A DNA stretch of 6,418 nt from Pseudomonadota bacterium (GCA_022563075.1 JADFOC010000166.1:1-6418), one strand, 5' to 3'; positions 1 to 6,265 are shown, numbered from the stretch's first letter. Program-made: numbers and translations. Notes: generated by a model from the letters alone, not told the origin.

Positions 1-412
1 AGTCTAAAATGAGTTTCTCTGACAATCCTTTCGATCTGAAATAGGTATTGGTGGAATCGGGATGGGCACCAATCACACTAATGAAGACGATATATTTCAC
101 CTCGGCTCGTTTAGCAGCGGCTACCACAGCCGCCGTTGCGGCGACATTGGCGCTGCTATAGTTGGAGTGCTTGCTCTCGATCAGTATGCCGGCAAGATGA
201 ACTACGCAATCGACACCTTCCAGAGTATCCGCCAGCCCATCTTGGTCTTGGTAAGAAATGATGCGGGCATCGATTTGTGGGGAATTCGGCAGGCTCGCCA
301 TGGCTTTTTCAGAACGAACTGCTGCAATAACACTCAGTTCATCGTGGTTGCTGATGTGGGCCAACAGATTTAGCCCAACGCTGCTATTGGCACCGGTTAC
401 TGCAATTTTCAT
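1..412 (-). CDS. SDR-type NAD(P)-binding oxidoreductase/epimerase, N-terminal part (cut by window edge)
   Basis: This is an open frame of 137 codons reading from ATG at 412 off the left edge, so only the N-terminal half of a probable protein of about 300 residues is present. It begins MKIAVTGANSSVG, a Rossmann-fold dinucleotide-binding loop of the TGxxxxxG type (T6, G7, G13). The middle glycine of the usual extended-SDR loop TGxxGxxG is a serine (S10). An HLAG segment follows at residues 72-75, typical of the fourth strand of extended or atypical SDRs. Y124 and K128 (YFRSK) fit the YxxxK catalytic pair. The substrate cannot be inferred. It starts 20 nt after the stop of the anchored split-barrel-like gene, with AAGG 9 nt before the ATG, so it is probably translated from the same message as fbiC. 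It may use NAD(P)H in a redox or epimerisation step; an NmrA-like, non-catalytic role is possible. The family call is firm and the role unknown. Confidence 0.85.
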   Translation of the reverse strand, partial: MKIAVTGANSSVGLNLLAHISNHDELSVIAAVRSEKAMASLPNSPQIDARIISYQDQDGLADTLEGVDCVVHLAGILIESKHSNYSSANVAATAAVVAAAKRAEVKYIVFISVIGAHPDSTNTYFRSKGLSEKLILD

Positions 413-432
413 AGGCTACTGCCTTACCCTGA

Positions 433-921
433 TTACCGGGCCGTCCACAAAAAGACTTCCCAAGGCAGATCAGGGTCGGTCAATGCCGCATAGTTCATTC
501 CTGGTACGCTTTCCAGATTGTATTTGTCGACATAGGCCTGCAGCATTCGATTACGGTCCGTTGGATTCAATATTTCTTCAGCCTGCATTTCGTAAGCGGC
601 GTCGCCTATGCGGATCCACCCATTGCTGTTAGCGCGCATGCGATTGCCCCAATAGCCGTTATCGGGTCGAGTGGCTGAGATCACCCCTTCGGCTGTGCCC
701 ACATACCAGATGTTTATCACCAAGGGAGGGAATCCTGCTGGTTTGATCTGCATCAGCGGGCCGTTATCCACAGTGCGCCAATCGGCAGGTGCAGCAGTTT
801 CCGTTCCACCGAGTCTCACTCCCGGAGTGCGGTTGTAAGGCGTCATAAAAACATAGGCTATCGCAGCGATGACCACCACCACAGCCACGCCAGCACCGGC
901 TAGTTTCAGTTTGCTCGTCAT
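433..921 (-). CDS. Membrane-anchored protein with a putative split-barrel (F420/FMN-type oxidoreductase-like) domain
   Basis: The protein has 162 residues. The N-terminus is short and basic (K4, K6) and is followed by one hydrophobic segment at about residues 7-26, rich in Ala and Val, then a polar linker. There is no lipobox Cys and no clear signal-peptidase site, so an uncleaved anchor is likelier, with the C-terminal domain predicted to face the periplasm by the positive-inside rule. Residues about 48-134 run as strand-rich sequence: PPLVINIWYVG (65-75), ISATRP (81-86), WIRIGDAAYEMQAEE (102-116), then a helix ending in AYVDKY (129-134). This pattern resembles the split beta-barrel flavin/deazaflavin oxidoreductase superfamily (PNPOx-like, F420H2-dependent DUF385/DUF2255-like groups), where a short strand pair is followed by a helix with A-Y-x-x-K-Y. 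The similarity is judged by eye and is moderate. It lies 48 nt downstream of fbiC, which supports a deazaflavin-linked function. FMN, heme or no cofactor remain possible. Confidence 0.8.
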   Translation of the reverse strand: MTSKLKLAGAGVAVVVVIAAIAYVFMTPYNRTPGVRLGGTETAAPADWRTVDNGPLMQIKPAGFPPLVINIWYVGTAEGVISATRPDNGYWGNRMRANSNGWIRIGDAAYEMQAEEILNPTDRNRMLQAYVDKYNLESVPGMNYAALTDPDLPWEVFLWTAR

Positions 922-969
922 CTGCTTCTCACTGCTGGATTTCTTGTTATTTGGCGCGCTTGAATTTAC

Positions 970-3408
970 TCAAACTACCTGCGCCAGATTATTAAGACGC
1001 TTACTGCGCTGCAGTTTCAGGGCCGATGAATTTTCTATTTCGGTGAGGTCCGCCGCATTGAATGCGACTTCGCGCCGTTCCGCCGGGGCGTCAGCATACA
1101 AGGTAGTGCGCATGCGCGGTATGCGTCCGATGTCACGAATTGTGTCTTCGATAGCGGCGGGAGGCCACTCCTGACCATGACTGGAGCCAGCGGCACGAGT
1201 AATACTCTCATTCATCAGAGTGCCACCCAAATCGTTGGCGCCGGCATTCAAACAAGCGCTGACGCCCTGCTGTCCCATTTTCACCCACGAAGTTTGAATA
1301 TTGGGAATCAATTGATGAAATGCGAGACGTGCTACCGAGTGCATTAATATGGCTTCTCGAAAACTGGGACCGCGTCGAGACTTGCCCTTTAGGTACATGG
1401 GAGCTTCCATGTGTACATAGGGCAGCGGCACAAATTCGGTAAATCCGCCGGTGCGTTGTTGCAAGGCCCGAATCTTGAGCAGGTGATGGGCCCAGTGTAC
1501 GGGTCTATCGATATGTCCGTACATGATGGTGGAAGTAGTCTTAAAACCAATTCTATGGGCGGTCTCCATTACTTGAAGCCACTCGCCGCTGTTTAATTTA
1601 TCCGGGCACAGGTGTTGGCGTACTTCATCGTGCAATATCTCGGCGGCGGTACCGGGCAGGGTGTTAAGCCCCGCCGCTTTTAATTGCAGTAGATATTCTT
1701 CCAGGCTGAGTCCAAGTGTGCTGGCTCCTTGCCAGACTTCCAGAGGTGAAAAAGCATGGATATGAATATTGGGCGTGGCGTTTCTCACCGTCTGTACTAT
1801 ATCCAGATAGGTCTGGCCGGTGTAATCGGGATGTATACCACCCTGCATACATACTTCGGTCGCGCCCCGAGCCCAGGCTTCCTGACAGCGCCGCGCGATT
1901 TCTTCCGCGCTGATATCATAGGGGCGTCCGCGCAGATTCTCGCTGAGTTTACCTTTTGAAAAGGCACAGAACTGACACTTGAAATAGCAGACATTGGTGT
2001 AATTAATATTACGATTCACCACATAACTCACTTCTTCGCCGTTAGTCTGAGCGCGTAATGCATTCGCTCGCTGCGTCACGTAAGTGAAATCGGCTCCTCT
2101 GCTTTCAAACAGGAGGGCGATATCATCTATCTCCACTACATCTGCCGCCTCACATCTGGCTACGGCATCTCGCACCGCCGCAGAAACAGATTTGATGCCG
2201 GAGCTGTCGCTCAGCAGTTCGGCTTCCAGCCTGGGAATGGGGATCAGATCTCCCGGGGTCCAGTTGTCCCGTTTAGCGAATCCGCAGCTGTCTGACTGCT
2301 TAAGCACGGCGGGTTGCAATTCTTGGTCCAGCCACTTGTCTGCATCACACACGAAAGCGGGATAGATGGTTAAGCGCTGCTCCAGGGATTTACCTGCGCT
2401 CGCCGTTTCTTGCGCGAGTTTTTCCAGCTGCGGCCAGGGTGCTTCCGGATTAACATGATCTGGAGTAAGCGGCGATACACCGCCCCAATCGTTGATGCCG
2501 GCGGCGATCAATTGCGGTAGTACTCCCGGGCTAAGATTAGGCGGTGCCTGGATGTTCATTGCCCCGCCAAAAATCAGTCGAGCGACGGCGATGGTCCAGA
2601 GCAATTCATCCAGATCAGGCTCCGGTGATTGTGCCATTCTGGTGTTGGGCTTGGCGCGAAAATTCTGCACGATAATTTCCTGGAGATGCCCGTGCCGCTG
2701 CTGCAGTTCACGCAATGCCAACAAGGATTCGACGCGCTCCCGGCGGGTTTCCCCAATCCCGATCAGGATTCCCGAAGTGAATGGCACATTTGCCTGACCT
2801 GCCAGTTCAATGGTTTGCAAACGAAGCGCGGGGTCTTTGTCTGGAGAGCCGTAGTGGGGCATGCCCTTTTCGCACAATCTTGTGGCAGCAGATTCCAGCA
2901 TGATGCCCATCGAGGCACTGACGCGGCGCAGCTTCGCGATTTCGGCGGCGGTCATGTTGCCGGCATTGATATGTGGCAACAGGCCGACTTCCTTTAATAC
3001 TCGCCCTGCAACCTCGACTACGTAGTCGATGGTGGTGTCAAAACCCAGTGCATCGAGTGCCTCTCGGGCCGCCTTGTATCGCAGCTCCGGTTTTTCGCCG
3101 AGGGTGAATAATGCTTCCTGACAACCAGCCTGTGCACCTTCTTTGCAGAGCTCCAGCACCTGGTCGATGCTCATGTAGGCTTGCCCTATGCGTTTAGGGG
3201 TGCGCGCGAAGGTGCAGTAGTGACAGACGTCACGGCACAGATGCGTTAACGGGATAAATACCTTTCTGGAATAGCTGATAATATTGCGGTGGTGTCGATC
3301 GCGCAGGGCGCAGGCTATTTCAGTCAATACCGCAGTATCCTCGCACTCTGCCAATGCCAGTGCCTGCGATTCATCCAGTGCGTTACCCGCTAGTAGCTGT
3401 TGATACAA
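970..3408 (-). CDS. fbiC: 7,8-didemethyl-8-hydroxy-5-deazariboflavin (Fo) synthase, fused CofG-CofH
   Basis: This 812-residue cytoplasmic protein carries two radical-SAM modules in tandem. The N-terminal CofG-like half has the 4Fe-4S motif CRDVCHYC with C58, C62 and C65. The C-terminal CofH-like half has CYFKCQFC with C474, C478 and C481. Further family signatures include GILIGIGETRRER (213-225), NLSPGVLPQLIAAGINDWGG (291-310) and, in the second half, MQGGIHPDYTG (521-531), STIMYGH (626-632) and NAGANDLGGT (721-730). In characterised enzymes the CofH half joins a tyrosine-derived group to 5-amino-6-ribitylaminouracil and the CofG half closes the ring to give Fo, the chromophore of coenzyme F420 and of some photolyases. 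The length is close to fused actinobacterial FbiC (about 850 residues). No frameshift or missing cluster cysteine is seen. The start is TTG at 3408, with GGGGA 6 nt before it and an in-frame stop at 3445-3447. No ATG or GTG lies between that stop and this TTG. It is the first gene of a probable three-gene operon. Confidence 0.97.
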   Translation of the reverse strand: MYQQLLAGNALDESQALALAECEDTAVLTEIACALRDRHHRNIISYSRKVFIPLTHLCRDVCHYCTFARTPKRIGQAYMSIDQVLELCKEGAQAGCQEALFTLGEKPELRYKAAREALDALGFDTTIDYVVEVAGRVLKEVGLLPHINAGNMTAAEIAKLRRVSASMGIMLESAATRLCEKGMPHYGSPDKDPALRLQTIELAGQANVPFTSGILIGIGETRRERVESLLALRELQQRHGHLQEIIVQNFRAKPNTRMAQSPEPDLDELLWTIAVARLIFGGAMNIQAPPNLSPGVLPQLIAAGINDWGGVSPLTPDHVNPEAPWPQLEKLAQETASAGKSLEQRLTIYPAFVCDADKWLDQELQPAVLKQSDSCGFAKRDNWTPGDLIPIPRLEAELLSDSSGIKSVSAAVRDAVARCEAADVVEIDDIALLFESRGADFTYVTQRANALRAQTNGEEVSYVVNRNINYTNVCYFKCQFCAFSKGKLSENLRGRPYDISAEEIARRCQEAWARGATEVCMQGGIHPDYTGQTYLDIVQTVRNATPNIHIHAFSPLEVWQGASTLGLSLEEYLLQLKAAGLNTLPGTAAEILHDEVRQHLCPDKLNSGEWLQVMETAHRIGFKTTSTIMYGHIDRPVHWAHHLLKIRALQQRTGGFTEFVPLPYVHMEAPMYLKGKSRRGPSFREAILMHSVARLAFHQLIPNIQTSWVKMGQQGVSACLNAGANDLGGTLMNESITRAAGSSHGQEWPPAAIEDTIRDIGRIPRMRTTLYADAPAERREVAFNAADLTEIENSSALKLQRSKRLNNLAQVV

Positions 3409-3414
3409 TGCTTT

Positions 3415-3419
3415 TCCCC
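3415..3419 (-). promoter_or_regulatory. Ribosome binding site deciding the TTG start of fbiC
   Basis: On the minus strand this reads GGGGA and sits 6 nt before TTG at 3408. The frame is closed by TAA at 3445-3447 and no ATG or GTG lies between, so this Shine-Dalgarno-like stretch supports the rare TTG start. Confidence 0.6.
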
Positions 3420-3454
3420 AGATCTTGGATAGGTTGCGTGCTGTTTAGGAGTGC

Positions 3455-3469
3455 TAGACTACCAGTCTA
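3455..3469. promoter_or_regulatory. Palindromic candidate operator upstream of fbiC
   Basis: The sequence TAGACT-ACC-AGTCTA is a perfect inverted repeat with 6-bp arms and a 3-bp centre, about 47 bp upstream of the fbiC start. The short symmetric form, with TAGAC/GTCTA ends, looks like sites bound by TetR- or GntR-type repressors. No regulator gene is visible in the window and no strong -35/-10 pair was found around the site, so its role in controlling the fbiC operon is an inference. Confidence 0.35.
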
Positions 3470-3607
3470 CAGGGTAAAAAGAGAGTATTAGCCGCGCGCG
3501 CCGATCACCAAAGTGTAGTACCCAGATAACCGGTACTGTGCGTAGCAGTCAAATAGCCGAAGCAGTTCACCGTATGTGGAAGGGCGCGGGGAGCGGGTTT
3601 TCGCATG

Positions 3608-3645
3608 GGCGACGGGTGAGAGCGGCGCAACCGCAAGGGGTCGCC
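3608..3645. repeat. Nested stem-loop in the intergenic region
   Basis: The outer arms GGCGAC (3608-3613) and GTCGCC (3640-3645) are exact complements. They enclose an inner hairpin with arms GCGG (3622-3625) and CCGC (3631-3634) around a 5-nt loop. There is no T tract beside it, so an intrinsic terminator is unlikely. It may simply reflect GC-rich sequence; a structured RNA is possible but unsupported. Confidence 0.25.
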
Positions 3646-3723
3646 AACCGGGTTTTGGTGAAAACTCGATGACAGCGGACAACCAGCGTGCCGCTGCGGC
3701 TGCCATCGTGTACACGCTTGAGA

Positions 3724-3900
3724 TTATTCCATCGCTGTCACCGGAAATAGCAGGGTGGATATATCGGCCCGATTATCCTGATGCGCTTCGATGTCGGTGG
3801 TGATGACACCCGCCGCACCACAGAGCACCGTACCCACATCGACAATCTCTATTTCTACAACGGCACCGTCCTGAGCCGTGGTAAATGCCGAAACAAGCAA
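3724..3900 (-). CDS. Doubtful small ORF, possible exported-protein remnant
   Basis: A 58-codon frame could start at TTG 3900 and stop at TAA 3724-3726. It opens LLVSAFTTAQDG, which looks like the end of a signal peptide with a cleavage site after TTA. It continues as an acidic, Val/Ile-rich sequence (AVVEIEIVDVGTVLCG). A stop codon lies two codons upstream of the proposed start (TAA 3907-3909), and a KYFLYLA-like hydrophobic segment lies in another frame upstream, so the N-terminus appears broken. No family is recognised. It overlaps the plus-strand remnant almost completely and at most one of them is likely to be real. Confidence 0.2.
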   Translation of the reverse strand: MLVSAFTTAQDGAVVEIEIVDVGTVLCGAAGVITTDIEAHQDNRADISTLLFPVTAME

Positions 3901-3903
3901 TAG
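3751..3903 (+). pseudogene. Possible C-terminal remnant of a beta-sandwich type protein
   Basis: A 50-codon frame follows an in-frame TAG (3748-3750) and ends at TAG 3901-3903. It has no plausible start codon near its beginning and no ribosome site. Its third positions are strongly GC-biased, as in real genes of this GC class. It includes HIDNLYFYNGTVLS near the end, which by eye recalls the closing strand (IDNxYFYN-like) of jelly-roll carbohydrate-binding or glycoside-hydrolase-associated domains. The upstream plus frame that would supply the rest is interrupted and ends at 3803. A competing minus-strand frame (3724-3900) covers the same DNA, so even the strand is uncertain. Confidence 0.2.
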
Positions 3904-4142
3904 TGATTAAATCAAGCCAGGTAAAGAAAATATTTGCACAAGCGTTCTTGAATAAGTTTTAGCCAATATAAAAGACCCCATTTTTCTTGCTAAGGTAAAC
4001 GGCCCGCGTAAGTATCTGTAGGTTAATTACTTCTAACTATGGTGGCTGAGATTGGTTTACTATCTAATCCGGCGATCAATTCTGCAGGTGACAAGATCTA
4101 ATGATTGCGCGATATGAAAGTAACAGCCAGTTAATCTTAAAC

Positions 4143-4146
4143 AGGA
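4143..4146 (+). promoter_or_regulatory. Ribosome binding site supporting the internal ATG of the amidohydrolase
   Basis: AGGA lies 8 nt before ATG 4155, from which translation gives a compact signal peptide. A competing AGGTGA at 4086-4091 lies 9 nt before the upstream ATG 4101, which would put 18 polar residues ahead of the signal peptide. The internal start is preferred on that basis. Confidence 0.5.
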
Positions 4147-4154
4147 ATAATTCA

Positions 4155-5561
4155 ATGCCTCGAATCAATCGGCAACGCAACAAGATTCGGCTATTGTTTG
4201 AATTAAGTATGGCGAGCATCCTGCTGGTCTTCACGCCCGCTTTGCATGCACAGAATGCTGTTGATGGTGCAGCCTTGCTACTACAAAACGCACGACTCAT
4301 CGTCGGCGATGGAACTGTACTCGAAGGCGCGTCAATCTTGGTGAATGGCGACACTATTACCGCCGTGGCCAGTGCGGATGAGATTACTATCCCAGAAAAT
4401 GTCTCGATAGTAGATCTGACCGGCAAGACAATAATCCCCGCGTTGATCGATGCCCATGCACACCTGGGTTATGCGGGCCGTTTCAATTGGGGAGCTGAAA
4501 ATTATACGCGTGAAAACCTGATAGATAATCTGCAGCGTTATGCGTACTTCGGCTTCGCTGCCGTGTTCTCGGCCGGCAGTGATCCAGATGAGTTGGCGCT
4601 TGAAATACAAACAGCGCAGCGCAGCGGTGAAATTACCGGAGCCAGATTTCTATTCGCGGCCGGCATGGCACCTCCGGCTCAAGGTCCTAACAACCAGTTT
4701 CTGGTGCATGCCTTACGCCTGGCTGAAGTCACCGGTATGACGATACTGCGCGGATTGGAAGATCCGCAACAGGCGCGGGCTGCAGTACGCGAGGTGGCGG
4801 CTAAGGGGATTCCATTTATCAAGCTATGGGTCGATGATCGCAACGGCACCCAACAGAAGTTGGAACCTGCTTTATACCGCGCCGTAATCGCTGCGGCGAT
4901 GGCTAATGAGATCCCGGTATTCGTGCACCAGCAATACGCCGAAGATATGCCGGAGCTGCTGGATGCCGGGGTACAGGGGTTTCTGCATGGACGCCTCGGC
5001 AGTGCATTTGGCGCTGACATTGCCCTGGCAGTCAAGCAAGCGAATGCCTTCGTGGTGCCCAATCTTGGTCTGGCTGAATTACGGCGGGAAGCCATCGGTG
5101 AAGATCCGTTTCTACGCCAGGTCATTCCACCGCCGGTGGCAGAACGCTTGTCTACCTCTTCCGGACAGCGGCAACTGCATCCGCCACTGGATCCTGCCCG
5201 CGAAAGAGAATTGCGGGAAAGTTTTGCTCACCTGATTGCGGCCGAAGTGGATATCTTGCTCGGTACCGATGCCGGAGCGATTCCGGGACATCCCTTTGGC
5301 TACACCGGTCACCGCGAGTTAGAGATATTTGTGCGCCTGGGGATGACACCGATGCAGGCGCTGATTGCGGCCACCAGCAAACCGGCGCAGCGGCTCGGTT
5401 TGGAAGATTTGGGACTGCTCAAGGTAGGATTTAGCGCGGATCTGGTGATACTGGATGCCAACCCACTGGATGATATCCGCAATACACGATCCATCTACCA
5501 GGTTTATTTACGCGGCAAACTGGTAGACCGTGAAGCGTTTATCAGCAATCTAGCCAATTAG
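4155..5561 (+). CDS. Secreted metal-dependent amidohydrolase
   Basis: The protein has 468 residues from ATG 4155 (486 from the alternative ATG 4101). Residues 1-32 form a typical Sec signal peptide: a basic start (MPRINRQRNKIR), a hydrophobic core, and ALHA before the predicted cut ahead of Gln33. An N-terminal beta segment (LLLQNARLIVGDG) precedes the TIM barrel. The metal ligands of the amidohydrolase superfamily are all visible: HxH in DAHAHLG (H101, H103), a lysine in FIKLW (K223, the position normally carbamylated), H258 in FVHQQY, H278 in FLHGRLG and D372 in GTDAG. The C-terminal GLLKVGFSADLVILDANPL is the standard closing beta segment. It should hydrolyse an amide, imide or peptide-like bond in the periplasm; the imidazolonepropionase/prolidase-like branch fits best by eye, but the substrate cannot be named. 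The gene appears intact and is the first of a possible two-gene unit. Confidence 0.93.
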   Translation: MPRINRQRNKIRLLFELSMASILLVFTPALHAQNAVDGAALLLQNARLIVGDGTVLEGASILVNGDTITAVASADEITIPENVSIVDLTGKTIIPALIDAHAHLGYAGRFNWGAENYTRENLIDNLQRYAYFGFAAVFSAGSDPDELALEIQTAQRSGEITGARFLFAAGMAPPAQGPNNQFLVHALRLAEVTGMTILRGLEDPQQARAAVREVAAKGIPFIKLWVDDRNGTQQKLEPALYRAVIAAAMANEIPVFVHQQYAEDMPELLDAGVQGFLHGRLGSAFGADIALAVKQANAFVVPNLGLAELRREAIGEDPFLRQVIPPPVAERLSTSSGQRQLHPPLDPARERELRESFAHLIAAEVDILLGTDAGAIPGHPFGYTGHRELEIFVRLGMTPMQALIAATSKPAQRLGLEDLGLLKVGFSADLVILDANPLDDIRNTRSIYQVYLRGKLVDREAFISNLAN

Positions 5562-5622
5562 AATTTTGCATAGAAGCGCATTCTCGCTCAAATATCAGGC
5601 TTTGGCTGAATACGGGTATTCG

Positions 5623-5955
5623 ATGACACATAGACTATTCGTCTACGGAACTCTGGCTCGGGGCCAACCTAATGAGCATATTCTAGGAGTAATAGATGGC
5701 ACGTGGGAGGAAGCGACAGTAACAGGAATGCTGTATCCAAAAGGCTGGGGAGCAACTATGGGTTATCCGGCGATGGTGCTTAGCGAAGCTGGAGATGAAA
5801 TCAAAGGATTAGTATTTAGCTCAAATGAACTCTCTGAATATTGGGCAATGCTGGATGAGTTCGAAGGTGAATCTTACCAGCGTGTACGGACCAGCGTAAA
5901 GCTTAAAGACGATAGCAAGGTGGATGCTTATCTTTATGTTCTCAGAGACAAATAG
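5623..5955 (+). CDS. Gamma-glutamylcyclotransferase family protein (AIG2/GGACT-like)
   Basis: The protein has 110 residues from ATG 5623. It begins MTHRLFVYGTLARG, the conserved substrate-loop motif YGTL-xx-G of the gamma-glutamylcyclotransferase fold, and contains DEFEGESYQRV at about residues 77-87, the family motif with the catalytic glutamate (EGxxYxR). Family members release 5-oxoproline from gamma-glutamyl amines or peptides, but many bacterial members have no assigned substrate. The length matches the small bacterial and GGACT branch. The frame extends upstream to TTG 5566, but those 19 residues are unlike the family and the ATG places YGTL at the usual distance from the start. The ribosome site is weak (GGG about 6 nt upstream). 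It follows the amidohydrolase by 61 nt on the same strand. Its codon use is AT-richer than the genes to the left. Confidence 0.9.
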   Translation: MTHRLFVYGTLARGQPNEHILGVIDGTWEEATVTGMLYPKGWGATMGYPAMVLSEAGDEIKGLVFSSNELSEYWAMLDEFEGESYQRVRTSVKLKDDSKVDAYLYVLRDK

Positions 5956-5969
5956 AATAATAATAAACA

Positions 5970-5984
5970 CACCGAGTATCGGTG
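5970..5984. terminator. Weak hairpin after the cyclotransferase gene
   Basis: CACCGA-GTA-TCGGTG is a perfect inverted repeat with 6-bp arms, 14 bp past the stop codon. No T run follows on the plus strand. On the minus strand it is followed by a T-rich stretch, so it could act more readily as a terminator for leftward transcription. The assignment is tentative. Confidence 0.3.
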
Positions 5985-5996
5985 ATGATTGCAGTT

Positions 5997-6018
5997 AGCA
6001 ATAACCAAATTTATTGCT
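5997..6018. repeat. Perfect AT-rich inverted repeat
   Basis: AGCAATAA and TTATTGCT are exact complements (8-bp arms) separated by 6 bp (CCAAAT). It lies 42 bp past the cyclotransferase stop. It could be a protein-binding site or part of a transcript end; the low GC makes a strong terminator unlikely. Confidence 0.4.
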
Positions 6019-6100
6019 CTATATTCTTAGGTTTGAATTGCCCTCTCGAGCGTGCCGTGATCGACTCACTCATCACGTGGGACTGCTGTGAAAAGATGAG

Positions 6101-6265
6101 ATGATGAAGAATAGCTCCATAATTGAAGGGAAAAAGTACAAAGGGAATATCGAAAAATACTATAAAGACTGGAGGACTTATCAGCTGTCGGATCATAAAC
6201 CAGTTTGGGTTAGGTTGAAAATTAATGAGTGTGAAGATTATTTGAATGCAATGAAAAATGAATAA
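6101..6265 (+). CDS. Small hypothetical protein, 54 residues
   Basis: An ATG-ATG pair opens a frame of 54 codons ending at TAA 6263-6265. The upstream in-frame stop is TGA 6089-6091, so the ORF starts here if it is real. The product is rich in Lys, Tyr, Asn and Glu (for example KKYKGNIEKYYKDW), has no signal peptide or membrane segment, and is not recognised as any family. The ribosome site is poor, with only GAG adjoining the first ATG. Codon choice is AT-rich, like the surrounding DNA and unlike the genes on the left. It may be a recently acquired small gene or chance open frame. Confidence 0.35.
   Translation: MMKNSSIIEGKKYKGNIEKYYKDWRTYQLSDHKPVWVRLKINECEDYLNAMKNE

Larger units (their letters stand above)
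3475..4100. other. Gene-poor region between divergent transcription units
   Basis: This stretch separates the minus-strand fbiC operon from the plus-strand amidohydrolase gene. The part from about 3480 to 3900 is GC-rich. It holds several partly open frames on both strands, none with a convincing start, ribosome site and family match together. The part from about 3900 to 4100 is AT-rich and most likely carries the amidohydrolase promoter, although no clear sigma-70 pair stands out. The contrast between the two parts suggests decayed coding sequence next to a genuine regulatory region. Confidence 0.6.

Noticed and set aside
62..632. Plus-strand open frames of 103 and 124 codons
   Set aside because: They lie opposite the SDR and the anchored protein, which have recognisable motifs. 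The translations show no domain.
2629..2997. Plus-strand 122-codon frame
   Set aside because: It is antisense to the CofG half of fbiC and has no recognisable motif.
3488..3715. Minus-strand 75-codon frame and the overlapping plus frame 3576-3803
   Set aside because: Both are open in the same GC-rich stretch, neither has a ribosome site, and neither resembles a known family. They are treated as part of the remnant region.
4101..4154. Upstream ATG at 4101 as the start of the amidohydrolase
   Set aside because: It adds 18 polar residues before a normal signal peptide. ATG 4155 has its own AGGA and gives a standard n-region. The upstream AGGTGA leaves some doubt.
4679..5125. Minus-strand 148-codon frame
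   Set aside because: It is the antisense shadow of the amidohydrolase. Its Ser/Arg/Ala-rich composition is typical of reverse-complement reading of coding DNA.
5566..5622. TTG 5566 as the start of the cyclotransferase
   Set aside because: The extra 19 residues do not resemble the family, and ATG 5623 places YGTL at the expected distance from the N-terminus.
6056..6077. Inverted repeat CGTGAT...ATCACG with a 10-bp spacer
   Set aside because: Arms of 6 bp at this spacing are expected by chance, and no T tract or promoter is associated with it.
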